A stretch of DNA of 28,073 nt from Candidatus Fermentibacterota bacterium (GTDB lineage Bacteria; Fermentibacterota; Fermentibacteria; Fermentibacterales; Fermentibacteraceae). Made by a program: the position numbers and the translations under genes. Numbering within the stretch: position 1 is the first letter of the stretch; every line of letters starts with the position of its first letter. Positions 1 to 8,745 of the stretch are shown here, piece by piece. The stretch is taken from assembly GCA_012523605.1 (NCBI GenBank), contig JAAYTY010000094.1:1-28073 (forward strand). Reading direction: 5' to 3'. The notes beneath the pieces are model-generated. The model was not told the DNA's origin. It ran no database searches and saw nothing but the letters and a program-made list of their open reading frames with translations.

Positions 1-754
1 CCACCGTTGACATCGCTCTCCGGATGTCGGCGCTGTCCGGAAGGACGGACACGGCGGCGAATCGCACTATCCCGAAGGGGGGTGTCGTGAAGAGCTCCGG
101 GTGGGAGTCGTAGAACGCCCTCAGGTCGTCATCGCCCGGGAGGGGCGGGTTGCTGGAGAAGACGAGATACCTGGCGGAGACAGGCATGTATCTCTCCGAG
201 ACGAGGTATTCCACCTCCTCCCTGGACGCCATGTTCTGCAGCCTCGTCGCGGCCGGGAAGGCCGCGAAGCGGAGCTGTCTGACCACCTGCTGGAGCTGGG
301 CCGGGAATCCCGGCATCCTCTGCATCTCCGACAGGTAGGTCTGCGGGTCTTCTACACCCATGAGTTCGAGCTGGACCAGCATCAGGGCCATGGCCTCCCT
401 CGCCCCTGCTTCCGGCCAGCCGAGGTCTTCGAGATAGAGGCGCTCGAGCTCGGAGTTGATCAGGTCCTCCCAGGCCTCCTTCTCGATGACTCCGGCCATC
501 GCGGTGAGCTCCTGGGATGGAGAGGGATCGCCCGCCATCGTCATCTCGTTCTCGTGGTGCTGGTAGGCGAGCGTGAAGCAGTCGTCGTACTCGGCGGGGG
601 TTATGTCCCGTCCCTCGATCCGGGCCACGGCGCCCGTGTAGTCCCGTCTCGCGTTGAGCTGGCCCGTTCCCCACTGGACGAAGATCAGGACGACGAAAGT
701 GACAATGATCGCGATCAGGAATATCTTCGCCTTGTCTCTGAACCAGGTCAGCAT
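1..754 (-). CDS. PpiD/SurA-like peptidyl-prolyl isomerase, N-terminal part (cut by window edge)
   Basis: The frame stays open from an ATG at 754 to the left edge, giving 251 residues with no stop. It starts MLTWFRDKAK, followed by a single hydrophobic segment at about residues 11-27 and then an extracytoplasmic region. Residues 43-60 (VARIEGRDITPAEYDDCF) resemble the start of the SurA_N/PpiD chaperone domain, and several long helices follow, as in that family. The parvulin domain, if present, lies outside the window. A GGGGGA ribosome site stands about 7 bases before the ATG. By family, such proteins are inner-membrane-anchored periplasmic folding helpers. The gene diverges from holA across an 86-base gap. 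The family call rests on topology and the N-terminal motif, so PpiD-like is safer than ppiD. Confidence 0.72.
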   Translation of the reverse strand, partial: MLTWFRDKAKIFLIAIIVTFVVLIFVQWGTGQLNARRDYTGAVARIEGRDITPAEYDDCFTLAYQHHENEMTMAGDPSPSQELTAMAGVIEKEAWEDLINSELERLYLEDLGWPEAGAREAMALMLVQLELMGVEDPQTYLSEMQRMPGFPAQLQQVVRQLRFAAFPAATRLQNMASREEVEYLVSERYMPVSARYLVFSSNPPLPGDDDLRAFYDSHPELFTTPPFGIVRFAAVSVLPDSADIRRAMSTV

Positions 755-840
755 CGCGTGTCCCCCAGTTGTTTGATGCGAATATCGCGAAACAATAAGG
801 GGGGACGGCTGCCGCTGCAAGCCCCGGGGGACGGAAGGCT
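755..840. promoter_or_regulatory. Divergent intergenic region between the PpiD-like gene and holA
   Basis: These 86 bases separate two divergent starts, so promoters for both genes should lie here. The stretch is more AT-rich than its flanks around 770-798. It contains a small inverted repeat GCGA-ATA-TCGC (778-788). I cannot fit a convincing -35/-10 pair with normal spacing on either strand, so only the region is given. Confidence 0.35.
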
Positions 841-1827
841 TTGAGGATAACCGGATTCGACGGATTCGAGGCGGAGGTCTCCCGGTCCGCCCCGGGCGCG
901 TCCTTTCTCGTCTGTGGAACAGAGCAGTACCAGGCCTCGAGGCTGAGGACGGCCATCAGGCGGCGCTACGAAGGAGAGCTGGGATTCGAGCACCTGACGC
1001 TCGCAGTCGACGACCTCCAGCCCGGGCTCCTCGCAAGGACGGTCTCCTCGGGGTCGCTCTTCGCCCCCGGAAGGATCATCAGGCTGCCCGACGCGGATCG
1101 CGCGCCCCAGTCGATAAGGGCGGAAATCGTCGAGGTCCTCGGCGCTCCACGGGAGGATTCGATCCTGGTGGAGACTTCGGACACTTCGCTCAAGTCCGGT
1201 TTCAATGCCAAACTCGACCGGTACTGCATCTCATACGTATGCTGGGAGCCGTTCGATAGCGACTTCCCTCGATGGTGCGAACGCCTGTGCAGGGAGGCCG
1301 GCCTGCAGGCATCCGGCGAGATCAGATCCATGCTCGTGGCTTACGCTTCCGGCAGCCTGTCGAGGCTCGCCGAAGCCGTGGAGAGATGCAGGGGATACCT
1401 CGGCGGAAGAAGGCCGGGCGCGGGCGAGGTCGCATCGCTCCTGTCGGCTTCCGCGGACGCCGACATCTTCGACCTTTCCGACAATGTCCTGGAGGGGCGT
1501 TTCGAGGAGTCTCTCGCCGACTGCTGGAGGCTGGTCGCCGCGGGTGAGGAGCCCGTCGGACTCCTCGCGTTCCTCTTCCGCCAGTGGCAGCGCGCGGAGT
1601 CCGCCAGGGCGATGCTGGAGTCCGGGCAGACGGTCGCGGCCGTGGAGAAGTCGATGGGACTGCCCAGGAATGCGGCAAGGAAACTCTCGAGCGCCGCTTC
1701 GGCGAGGAGGTGGGGAGGCGCGGCGGGGGCCGCCGAGGCGTTCGCCCGTGCGGATCATAGGATCAAGACCGGCGCTGATCCGTACATTGCTCTCGCCGAC
1801 CTGCTCGAGAGCTTGACAAGGCCCTGA
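841..1827 (+). CDS. holA: DNA polymerase III subunit delta
   Basis: A 328-residue protein, a normal length for HolA. Delta opens the beta sliding clamp within the clamp-loader complex during replication. Family features in order: an N-terminal nucleotide-binding-like part with FLVCGTEQYQ near residue 22; the segment GSLFAPGRIIRLPD (about 71-84), matching the usual LF..rRlvvl stretch; DIFDLSDNVLEGR (about 209-221), matching the conserved iFdL.dai..gd motif; and the C-terminal collar domain with PVGLLAFLFRQWQ, a small helix-turn-helix-like GLPRNAARKL and the closing DHRIKTGADPYIALADLL. The start is TTG at 841, with a purine-rich GGACGGAAGG just before it. No ATG or GTG lies upstream in a useful place. 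The divergence from other HolA proteins is typical of the family. Confidence 0.85.
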   Translation: MRITGFDGFEAEVSRSAPGASFLVCGTEQYQASRLRTAIRRRYEGELGFEHLTLAVDDLQPGLLARTVSSGSLFAPGRIIRLPDADRAPQSIRAEIVEVLGAPREDSILVETSDTSLKSGFNAKLDRYCISYVCWEPFDSDFPRWCERLCREAGLQASGEIRSMLVAYASGSLSRLAEAVERCRGYLGGRRPGAGEVASLLSASADADIFDLSDNVLEGRFEESLADCWRLVAAGEEPVGLLAFLFRQWQRAESARAMLESGQTVAAVEKSMGLPRNAARKLSSAASARRWGGAAGAAEAFARADHRIKTGADPYIALADLLESLTRP

Positions 1828-1846
1828 AAAGTTTGTTGACTACGTT

Positions 1847-1864
1847 GCCGCAGATTGTTGCGGC
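1847..1864 (+). terminator. Short hairpin in the holA to coiled-coil gene gap
   Basis: GCCGCA and TGCGGC form a perfect 6-bp stem around a 6-base loop, 20 bases after the holA stop. No T-run follows, so this is a weak terminator or processing hairpin at best. The phrase GGCCCTGAAA occurs on both sides of it (1820-1829 and 1863-1872). Confidence 0.3.
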
Positions 1865-1932
1865 CCTGAAAGGGAAGAGCAGGCTTGAGCGCCGTCAGGA
1901 AGAGTAACCGCAGTTCCTCGGAGGGAGACAAC

Positions 1933-2634
1933 ATGGCGGATGTCCTTGAGGACAGGATCCAGGAGTTGCTCGCGAGGCGGACCGAGCTTGCCGACAGGCT
2001 CGGGAATCTGGAGAAGCTGAAGGCAGAGACCAACGACAGGGTCTACAAGCGCATCAGGCAGGACTACGACGATCAGCTTTCCGCCGTGATCAGCGAGATC
2101 TCGAAGGAGCGCGGCACTCTCGAGAGCAAGGTGGCGAGCCTTCGCGAGGAGATAGGCAAGAAGGAGAAGCTCCACCAGGAGGAGTCCGACCACGTAGACG
2201 AGCTGCATGTCAGGGCCAAGCTCAAGGAGTTCGACGCGAACGACAACTCCTTCCGGGCCGAGCTCGACGAGGCCAGGAGTTCCCGCGACGCGACAGCCGC
2301 CGAGCTCGAGCGCCTGCGGTCCGAGCTGGGCGATCTCAACAAAGTCCTGAAGGACGTCGACGAGGCCACGGGCGCGCGCGCAAAGGCCGCCGCAGCCCCT
2401 GCCGGAAAGAAGGCCGCCGCTGCGTCTCCGGCTCCTCCGCCGCCCGAGACCGAGCCCGAGGAGATCGAGCTCGAGGAGGAGATCGAGGAGGAGGGCGAAG
2501 GCGCGAAGTGTCCCTCGTGCGGACATGTGAACCCTCCGCAGAAGCTCTTCTGCGAGAACTGCGGGAGCTCTTTGGACGAGGAGGAGACGCTCGACGAGGA
2601 TTTCGACCTCGTCGACGACGACCTGGACCTCTAG
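1933..2634 (+). CDS. Acidic coiled-coil protein with C-terminal zinc ribbon
   Basis: A 233-residue protein of unknown function. Residues 1 to about 150 are almost entirely charged helix with heptad-like spacing (for example RIQELLARRTELADRLGNLE), so a long coiled coil is expected. An Ala/Pro-rich linker and a Glu-rich stretch follow. A zinc ribbon CPSCGHVN...CENCGSSL comes next, with a very acidic tail ending DDDLDL. There is no signal peptide or membrane segment, so it is probably cytoplasmic. The ATG at 1933 is preferred over an in-frame TTG at 1885 because a strong GGAGGGA stands 6 bases before it. It follows holA in the same direction with a 105-base gap. The layout recalls adaptor or scaffold proteins, but no family can be named with confidence. 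Confidence 0.8.
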   Translation: MADVLEDRIQELLARRTELADRLGNLEKLKAETNDRVYKRIRQDYDDQLSAVISEISKERGTLESKVASLREEIGKKEKLHQEESDHVDELHVRAKLKEFDANDNSFRAELDEARSSRDATAAELERLRSELGDLNKVLKDVDEATGARAKAAAAPAGKKAAAASPAPPPPETEPEEIELEEEIEEEGEGAKCPSCGHVNPPQKLFCENCGSSLDEEETLDEDFDLVDDDLDL

Positions 2635-2654
2635 AGGGATTCCCGGCGACTAGT

Positions 2655-2681
2655 GCGGCGGCGGTGCGGAAGCGCCGCCGC
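2655..2681. terminator. GC-rich hairpin between convergent genes
   Basis: GCGGCGGCG and CGCCGCCGC form a perfect 9-bp stem with a 9-base loop. It sits between the convergent coiled-coil gene (ends 2634) and asd (ends 2728). It has no T-run on either side but is well placed to end transcription in both directions. Confidence 0.5.
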
Positions 2682-2727
2682 CATGCACAAGCCCGGGAAA
2701 CGCGAGGCTGGGGTGGTGTCTAGGGCG

Positions 2728-3699
2728 CTATCGGACTGCGTCCCCGGCCATGAGCCGGAGAATCTGGACTGCGTTGAGAGCAGCCCCCTTCCTGACGTTG
2801 TCCGCCGTGATCCAGAGCTGGAGGATCCGGCCGTCCGAAGGATGATTCCTCAGCCTTCCGGCGACCACTTCGTCCGTCCCTGCGACGGACACGGGGGGCG
2901 CACCGGCGGCGGACACCGCGACCCCGGGTGCGCTCTCGAGGCGGCGGGCCGCCGCTCCGGCATCCACGCAGGATTCGAAACGCACGGTGACGGACTCGAC
3001 GTGCCCTACCCTCACCGGAACCCTTGCGCAGGCCGCGAAGACGGGGAAACCCCTGCCGAGGATCTTCGCGGTCTCGTTCATGAGCTTGGTCTCCTCCTCG
3101 CACCAGACCCCTCCGCCGTCCTGTCCGATGGACGTCAGGATGTTCTCGTGGAACCAGCCCTCTCTCGGGAGAGGGGAACGCCCTTTCTGCTGGGCTTCGA
3201 GCTCGTCCAGGGCGGGGCCGCCGGCGCCGGAGACGCTCTGATAGGTGCTGACAGCCACCCATTCCACTCCGGCGAGGTCGAGGAGGGGTGCGAGAACGGC
3301 GACGAGCTGGATGGTGGAGCAGTTGGGGTTGGCGACGAGTCTGCATCCTGCCGGTATGGCGTGCGGGTTGACCTCGGGCACCACGAGCGGCACGCCGGGA
3401 TCCATCCTGTATCGGGAGGAATTGTCTATCACCACCGCTCCGCGCCGCAGGGCTTCGGGAACCCACTCGGAAGCCACGGCCGCCGATGTGGCGCCGAGCA
3501 TCCAGGCTCCCTCGGGGATGGAGCCGGGATCGAACGGGAGCACGGCGACCCGGCGTCCCTCGAACTCGACGGTCCTTCCTGCGGATCCATCGGAAGCGAA
3601 CGGCAGAAAACGGTCGATCCTCCCGGGAAGGAGCCTTCCGAGGGTCGCCGCCATCTCGCGCCCCACGAGCCCCGTCGCACCGACTACACCTGCGATCAT
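2728..3699 (-). CDS. asd: Aspartate-semialdehyde dehydrogenase
   Basis: A 323-residue enzyme of the Asd family. It reduces 4-aspartyl phosphate to aspartate semialdehyde with NADPH, the branch point to lysine/diaminopimelate, threonine and methionine. The N-terminus shows the nucleotide-binding motif GVVGATGLVG (residues 4-13). The catalytic cysteine is C127 in ANPNCSTIQ, and the catalytic histidine lies in RVPVRVGHVESV. The chosen ATG at 3699 puts the Rossmann motif at the very N-terminus and has GGAGG about 9 bases upstream. The frame runs open further upstream to 3801 but that part has no Asd character and overlaps the divergent gene. It is monocistronic here, and no other lysine or threonine gene is next to it. 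Confidence 0.93.
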   Translation of the reverse strand: MIAGVVGATGLVGREMAATLGRLLPGRIDRFLPFASDGSAGRTVEFEGRRVAVLPFDPGSIPEGAWMLGATSAAVASEWVPEALRRGAVVIDNSSRYRMDPGVPLVVPEVNPHAIPAGCRLVANPNCSTIQLVAVLAPLLDLAGVEWVAVSTYQSVSGAGGPALDELEAQQKGRSPLPREGWFHENILTSIGQDGGGVWCEEETKLMNETAKILGRGFPVFAACARVPVRVGHVESVTVRFESCVDAGAAARRLESAPGVAVSAAGAPPVSVAGTDEVVAGRLRNHPSDGRILQLWITADNVRKGAALNAVQILRLMAGDAVR

Positions 3700-3705
3700 C
3701 CCGTC

Positions 3706-5124
3706 ATCCTCCGCAGCGTTCGCAGAGCGCGATTCGCGCTGCTCTCGGCGGCTGTTGCGTTCGCCGCCTGCTCGGGCGCCAGAATAACCAATCACAATCA
3801 CTCCGTGTTAGCCCGCCCGCAGATCTCCATCGAGCCCTGCTTCCAGCCCGGCTGCCTGGGGGGAACCGCTCCTCCCGCCGAGCCGCGCGGCATCTGGGAC
3901 CTGCCGGAGGGTCTGGCTTCCCGCAGCGACGTGAACTACGCTCCAGGGCGCTTCCCGGCTCCGAGCGGGCTTCGAAGGCTCCTCGAGCGCGTGCTGGCTG
4001 AAGAGGGGGTCCCGGTCGAGTTCGCCGCCCTCCCCTGGATCGAGAGCGACTACAACGTCGCGTGCTGCTCGCCGACCGGCGCCGCCGGCCCGTGGCAGTT
4101 CATGAGGGGGACCGCCAGGAACTTCGATCTCAGGATGGATTCGGAGGTGGACGAGCGCTACTCGTGGCCTGCCTCGACCCGGGCCGCGGCGAGGCTTCTC
4201 AGATACCTCAGGGACACCTTCGGAAGCTGGACGCTCGCTCTCGCGGCATACAACTGCGGCGAAGGCACGATGTCGAGGGCCGTGTCGAGGGGCGACTCGG
4301 CTTTCGTTTCGCTCGACCTGCCTCCCGAGACGATGACCTTCGTACCGAGATTCGCTTCCGCTCTGTCCGCGTACAGGCAGTTGTCCGAGGACGAAGACGC
4401 CCTTGCGATCATCTGGGTGCCCCCTTCCACCGATCTCAGGGTGCTCGCCGCCGAGTGCGGCGTTCATCCCGACTCGATCGTTTCCCTCAACAGATCCTTC
4501 CTCAGGGCGCGGACTCCCGCATCCGGAGAGGGATGGGAGCTCGTTGTCCCGTCGGGGATATCCGAGCGCGCGTTCGAGGCTGCCTGGCGGATGGACGGGT
4601 CGCACTATGCGGTTCGCGAGGGAGACACATGGAGCAACGTGGCGGAGACCCTGAATGTCACGGAAGCGGAACTCAGAGCCGCGAATCCGGGACGGGTTCT
4701 GGAAGTCGGTGCTCTGCTTTCACTGCCCGAGCCCGACGAGATGCCGATCAACGCACTTTCCGGCGATGCCGAAGGTTGGTATTACTATACGGTGCGGAGC
4801 GGCGACACTCTCAGCGGCATCGGCGCCTCGGTTGGCGTAAGTTCCAGGGAGGTCGCCGAGTGGAACGACATCTCGAGGGATGCGCTGATCCACCCGGGAC
4901 AGCGGCTCCTTCTGAGAGGTTCCCCGCCCGCCACGGCGTCGGGGGACGCCGTCCCCGTCGTGCGTGCCGGGGAGGGAGGCGTGACCCATACGGTCGTGAG
5001 CGGCGATACCCTCTGGGATCTCGCCATTCGCTATGGTACGACCGTCGAGGAGATACAGAGGCTGAACGGCATGACCGGCAGCTCACTGAGTCCGGGCCAG
5101 GTGCTCGTCATAAGAGCGGAGTGA
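3706..5124 (+). CDS. MltD-like lytic transglycosylase with three LysM domains (lipoprotein; start uncertain)
   Basis: A membrane-bound lytic murein transglycosylase that cleaves peptidoglycan to 1,6-anhydro-muropeptides. The GH23 domain begins near 3961 with the catalytic Glu in ALPWIESDYNV (codon 4042). TGAAGPWQFM and LALAAYNCGEG follow, all typical of MltD. Three LysM repeats follow, marked by VREGDTWSNVAE, VRSGDTLSGIG and VVSGDTLWDLA. The reading frame before the enzyme encodes a good lipoprotein signal, RRARFALLSAAVAFAAC, but no ATG, GTG or TTG precedes it nearby. The coordinates given begin at an ATC (3706). The first ordinary start is a GTG at 3805, which would remove the signal. The asd start lies only 6 bases away on the other strand. 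First gene of a four-gene operon. Confidence 0.85.
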   Translation: MLRSVRRARFALLSAAVAFAACSGARITNHNHSVLARPQISIEPCFQPGCLGGTAPPAEPRGIWDLPEGLASRSDVNYAPGRFPAPSGLRRLLERVLAEEGVPVEFAALPWIESDYNVACCSPTGAAGPWQFMRGTARNFDLRMDSEVDERYSWPASTRAAARLLRYLRDTFGSWTLALAAYNCGEGTMSRAVSRGDSAFVSLDLPPETMTFVPRFASALSAYRQLSEDEDALAIIWVPPSTDLRVLAAECGVHPDSIVSLNRSFLRARTPASGEGWELVVPSGISERAFEAAWRMDGSHYAVREGDTWSNVAETLNVTEAELRAANPGRVLEVGALLSLPEPDEMPINALSGDAEGWYYYTVRSGDTLSGIGASVGVSSREVAEWNDISRDALIHPGQRLLLRGSPPATASGDAVPVVRAGEGGVTHTVVSGDTLWDLAIRYGTTVEEIQRLNGMTGSSLSPGQVLVIRAE

Positions 5125-5130
5125 CGGAAC

Positions 5131-8100
5131 ATGGCGATCTTCGAGAGCAGGCAGAGGAAGCTTTTCAGGAGCATCAAGGCGCTCTCGGACGCTGGCGCCG
5201 TGGATCAGGCGGCCACCCGCGTGGAGCAGGAGCTCAAGACCCTCATCGAGAGCCCCGAGATCGCGAGGGAGCTGGTCGCCTATCTCATGGACATCGCCTA
5301 TCCTGACCTCGCGGCGAGGGCGGGTGAGGAGATCATCAGGGCCCACAGGGACCTGGCGGTGTCGATAATGCGCCTGCTCGAAGAGCGCCAGGCGGACTTC
5401 CCGAGGTCCTTCGAACTGCTCCGCACGCTGTGGCAGGTCAAGCTTCGCCAGAGAGACTTCAACGGGGCTCTGGAGGTTCTAAACAAGGTCGACAGGGCTA
5501 CCGAGGCCAGGCTGTTCGAGAGCCTCGAGTCGAGCGCGAGGAACGCGGACAGGTTCGCCGCCGACCGGCTCCTCGAGGGCGACATCGACAGATTCATCAG
5601 CTATTCGCTGGCCCTCTACAGGCGCGGCAGGGAGAACGATGCGCTAGAAGCGCTGCTGCGGGCGGCCCAGCGTTCAGCCAGACCCGACGACAGGATTCCC
5701 GCGATCGTCGAGTGGATAGGCACCCGGAAGGGCGACAGGGCTCCGCTGGCCATCCTGTATCTCGTGCGCGTCTATCTCGCCGCGGAGAACGTGGAACTGG
5801 CTCTGAGGAACATCCCGGAGCTGTTCGACGCCCCCGAGGAGATCGTGACCCAGGCCGTATCCATCGTCGAGAGGGATCTCCTGCCGCTGGACCTCAGCTC
5901 CAGGGGGCGCATCTGCTTCGCTAGGCTCCTGGCCGCCGCCGGGCGATTCGACGCTGCCGCCAGGGAGCTCGAGAAGCTGATAGCCGAAGGCGAGCTCGGC
6001 GCGGAGATGGATGCGGCCGTGAAGGATCTCGCCTCGAGGGCGTCCGACAGCGCTAGACCCCTGCTCCTGCTCGCGCGCTTCAAGAAGGCCAGGGGGGAGA
6101 ATACGGCCGCGCTCGACGCACTCGAGAAGTCGTTCGAGAAACCGGACGCCTCCTCATCCCCGATAGCCGAGACAGCGGGGGACTTCCTCTCGTCCGGCAT
6201 CGACAGGGACAACTCCATCGCCAGGCAGCTCGCCGCTCTGCTCGTGGAGAACGGGTCTGTCACCGAGGCGGTCGAGGCCCTCTGCAGGATGGTGGTGCCC
6301 GACCCCGAATGGGTCCAGGCGCAGATCCAGAAGCTGCTCCTGAAGGACAAGAACAGCGCCGAGATACTCACCCTGCTCGCGGTGGTCATGCTGGTCAGGG
6401 GGCGCGAGTCCGAGTCCGCGGTGACCATGAAGCATCTGCACGAGAGGAAGGACAGGAAGTCCAGAGAGGACATCGTACAGGTCCTGAGCAGGTTCGACAG
6501 CCTCATGGAAAGCCATCCGGGGCTCAGGCGGATGAGGGCCGCCATCAGAGGAGCCGCGGGGCGGGAAGGCGAGGCCGCATCCGACTGGTTCTCCCTCATG
6601 CTGCATGGAGACCACATCCCACCCGAGGGACTCCGGGAGATCGAGCAGGCGGGCCTCCACAGGAGCCGTGCCAGGGATCTGGTTGCCTCCGGATTCAAGC
6701 CGGAGAATCCGCACGAGCACATGCTGACGGGCCTCGCCGCGCTCGCAGTCTCCGAATACGGACTTGCCGAGGAGTCACTGGCACAGGCGTCTTCCGATCC
6801 CGCTCTGGTCAACAGGATCGCCGAGCAGATCGCGATCCTGCCGGACGAGGCGCTGAGCCGCCTCGACCTCGGCCGCCTGCTCTCGGTCTTCGCGTCGTCA
6901 GGTGCGGCGAAGACCGCCGCCGACATCATCCTGAGAACCAGGGGCTCGCAGTCCTGGAGGATGGATCTCGTATCGAAGCTCTCGTGGGGAGACAGGCCTG
7001 CCGAGGTGCTGTTCCGCCTCAGAGCGTTCCTCGCGGAGGGCAAGGTCGCCCTCGCGGGCGCCGCGGCAGCGGATACCGGAATCGTGGATCCGGCTCTGAC
7101 GGGGCTTGCCGACTTCTGCAGACTCGTATCGGAGGGGAGCGTCGAGACAGCCCTCAGGGTCGTGGCTCCGGCCGTCGAGGACAGGAGGACGAGCTCTCTC
7201 GCCGCGGGCGTGCTGGAATCCATACTGCACGAAGCAGGGAGCAGCGAGGCCCTCGCAAGGAGGATGCTGGCGACCGCCTTCACGACCGAGGGCAGGGCAC
7301 GCGACGCGGTGGGCGTGCTCGAGCCGGTTCTTGGGATGCCCGGGGTCACTCAGATGCTGGAGGATCTTGCATCGTCCAACTCCGGCCTGGTCGAGGCGCC
7401 TCTCCTCCTGGTCAGGACCGCCGCACTCGAGGGCGAACCCGAGAGGCTCCGCAGATACGCGGGGATGGCTCTGGAGATAGATCCCGGACGCGCGGGCGAG
7501 ATATGCGCCCTGTGCGAGAGGGTCTGCGGCGAGCGGCAGATGGGGCAGTGCCTGTTCTTCGCGGCCGAACTGTCCGACAGATACCATCTCCAGTCGGATC
7601 CCGAATCCCTGCTGACGAAGGCCGTACTCATGGATCCCCAGATCGCCGGGCAGATCGCCGGAAGGAAGAACAACGGCCCCGGGCTGAGGGCGCTCTGCTA
7701 TCTCGCGACCGCCAATGCTGCCGGATTCGCCGACGTGATGAGGCGGAGGCAGAACCTCACCGTGCCGGTCAGCGCTCCGGTTGCCGAGATCGCGATAGGC
7801 TCCTGGCGCGCTGAGACCGACGGCGAGGCCATGACCTTCCTGGCCGGAGTGCTCGATGCCGGCGGCATGGAGGACAGGGCTATCCAGGTTCTCAGCCTCC
7901 TGGCGCGCGACGGCATTGGAGCCTGGAAGACTTCGGCCGGGGAGAAGCTGCTGCTGGCTGCCCTGGAGGGCCGTGCCCCCCGGAAGGTCTTCTGGGACTC
8001 CGTGCGGGACCAGGCCGTGATCCAGCAGGCGCTCGACGGCGCTATGGCGGAGGGTCTCGCGGACAGCCCCACCGAGGAACTCTCGTCCGCCGCCGGAGCA

Positions 8101-8745
8101 GTTCTCGCGAGCGGAGTGGATGCCTCGAGGGCTTTCGGATTCGGCAGGCTCCTCATGGGGAGGGACGGCACCAGGTCCAGGCTCGTGGAGATCGCCTCCT
8201 ACTGCTTCGAGCACTGGAAGAAGGGTGACAGGCCGCCAGAAGAGGAGTTCGTGAAAATGCTGCTCGCGGCCGGGCTGAGGGCCGAGGCGTCCGAAGTCGC
8301 CCTTGCGTCGGGCCGTGACGACGTTCTGGGTCATGTCATGAGCGCGATCGAGCACCACAGGGCCGAATCCGCCCCCACCGGACAGGCGCGCGCGCGCAGT
8401 CTGGTCTATGCGGGGAGATTCGCGGAGGCTTTCGAATCCCTTGCCGGTGCCGACGACGACGAGGCGCTGGATCTGAGAGCCTACGCGCTCTGGCGCATGG
8501 GCCGGCGCAATGCGGCCATATCTTCCTGGCTCGATGCCTACCGAAGAACGCGGAAACCCCTGTTCATCAGAAGGGTGCACTGGGCCCTCGACGAGGCCGG
8601 GTATGCCATCGATGCCAGGGCGGTGGAGAAGTACATGGAATCGAGGCATCCCGGCGAACTCGCGCGCGTCGTCTCCGGCAGGAGGCGCGGCGGCACCGGG
8701 CTCGGCGTTATTTCATCATTCCAGGACGGGAAGGACCGGCTATGA
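5131..8745 (+). CDS. Giant alpha-helical repeat (TPR-like) protein
   Basis: A 1204-residue protein made almost wholly of short amphipathic helices with TPR/solenoid character, such as RDFNGALEVLNKVDRATEARLF and AGRFDAAARELEKLIAEGEL. There is no signal peptide, membrane segment or enzyme motif, so it should be a cytoplasmic scaffold, or the cytoplasmic face of a complex. The ATG follows the MltD-like stop by 6 bases, with CGGAGTGA upstream, and the 3' end overlaps the next gene by 4 bases (ATGA). Translational coupling to two lytic transglycosylases and a coiled-coil/TPR protein suggests a role in envelope growth or division, but that is inferred from position only. I do not recognise a named family. 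Confidence 0.8.
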   Translation: MAIFESRQRKLFRSIKALSDAGAVDQAATRVEQELKTLIESPEIARELVAYLMDIAYPDLAARAGEEIIRAHRDLAVSIMRLLEERQADFPRSFELLRTLWQVKLRQRDFNGALEVLNKVDRATEARLFESLESSARNADRFAADRLLEGDIDRFISYSLALYRRGRENDALEALLRAAQRSARPDDRIPAIVEWIGTRKGDRAPLAILYLVRVYLAAENVELALRNIPELFDAPEEIVTQAVSIVERDLLPLDLSSRGRICFARLLAAAGRFDAAARELEKLIAEGELGAEMDAAVKDLASRASDSARPLLLLARFKKARGENTAALDALEKSFEKPDASSSPIAETAGDFLSSGIDRDNSIARQLAALLVENGSVTEAVEALCRMVVPDPEWVQAQIQKLLLKDKNSAEILTLLAVVMLVRGRESESAVTMKHLHERKDRKSREDIVQVLSRFDSLMESHPGLRRMRAAIRGAAGREGEAASDWFSLMLHGDHIPPEGLREIEQAGLHRSRARDLVASGFKPENPHEHMLTGLAALAVSEYGLAEESLAQASSDPALVNRIAEQIAILPDEALSRLDLGRLLSVFASSGAAKTAADIILRTRGSQSWRMDLVSKLSWGDRPAEVLFRLRAFLAEGKVALAGAAAADTGIVDPALTGLADFCRLVSEGSVETALRVVAPAVEDRRTSSLAAGVLESILHEAGSSEALARRMLATAFTTEGRARDAVGVLEPVLGMPGVTQMLEDLASSNSGLVEAPLLLVRTAALEGEPERLRRYAGMALEIDPGRAGEICALCERVCGERQMGQCLFFAAELSDRYHLQSDPESLLTKAVLMDPQIAGQIAGRKNNGPGLRALCYLATANAAGFADVMRRRQNLTVPVSAPVAEIAIGSWRAETDGEAMTFLAGVLDAGGMEDRAIQVLSLLARDGIGAWKTSAGEKLLLAALEGRAPRKVFWDSVRDQAVIQQALDGAMAEGLADSPTEELSSAAGAVLASGVDASRAFGFGRLLMGRDGTRSRLVEIASYCFEHWKKGDRPPEEEFVKMLLAAGLRAEASEVALASGRDDVLGHVMSAIEHHRAESAPTGQARARSLVYAGRFAEAFESLAGADDDEALDLRAYALWRMGRRNAAISSWLDAYRRTRKPLFIRRVHWALDEAGYAIDARAVEKYMESRHPGELARVVSGRRRGGTGLGVISSFQDGKDRL

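Noticed and set aside
129..956. Minus-strand open frame of 275 codons across the PpiD-like gene
   Set aside because: It is a different minus-strand frame from the real one. Its product is Arg/Gly-rich, and the frame starting at 754 has a signal anchor, a ribosome site and a family motif instead.
2653..3705. N-terminal extension of the MltD-like frame
   Set aside because: It is antisense to asd, has no protein-like character, and would place the signal sequence in mid-protein.
5772..8649. Long minus-strand open frames (525 and 583 codons) within the giant repeat gene
   Set aside because: They are antisense to a continuous, TPR-like coding frame. Their products are Ser/Arg/Pro/Gly-rich without domains. 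Long antisense frames are expected at this GC content.
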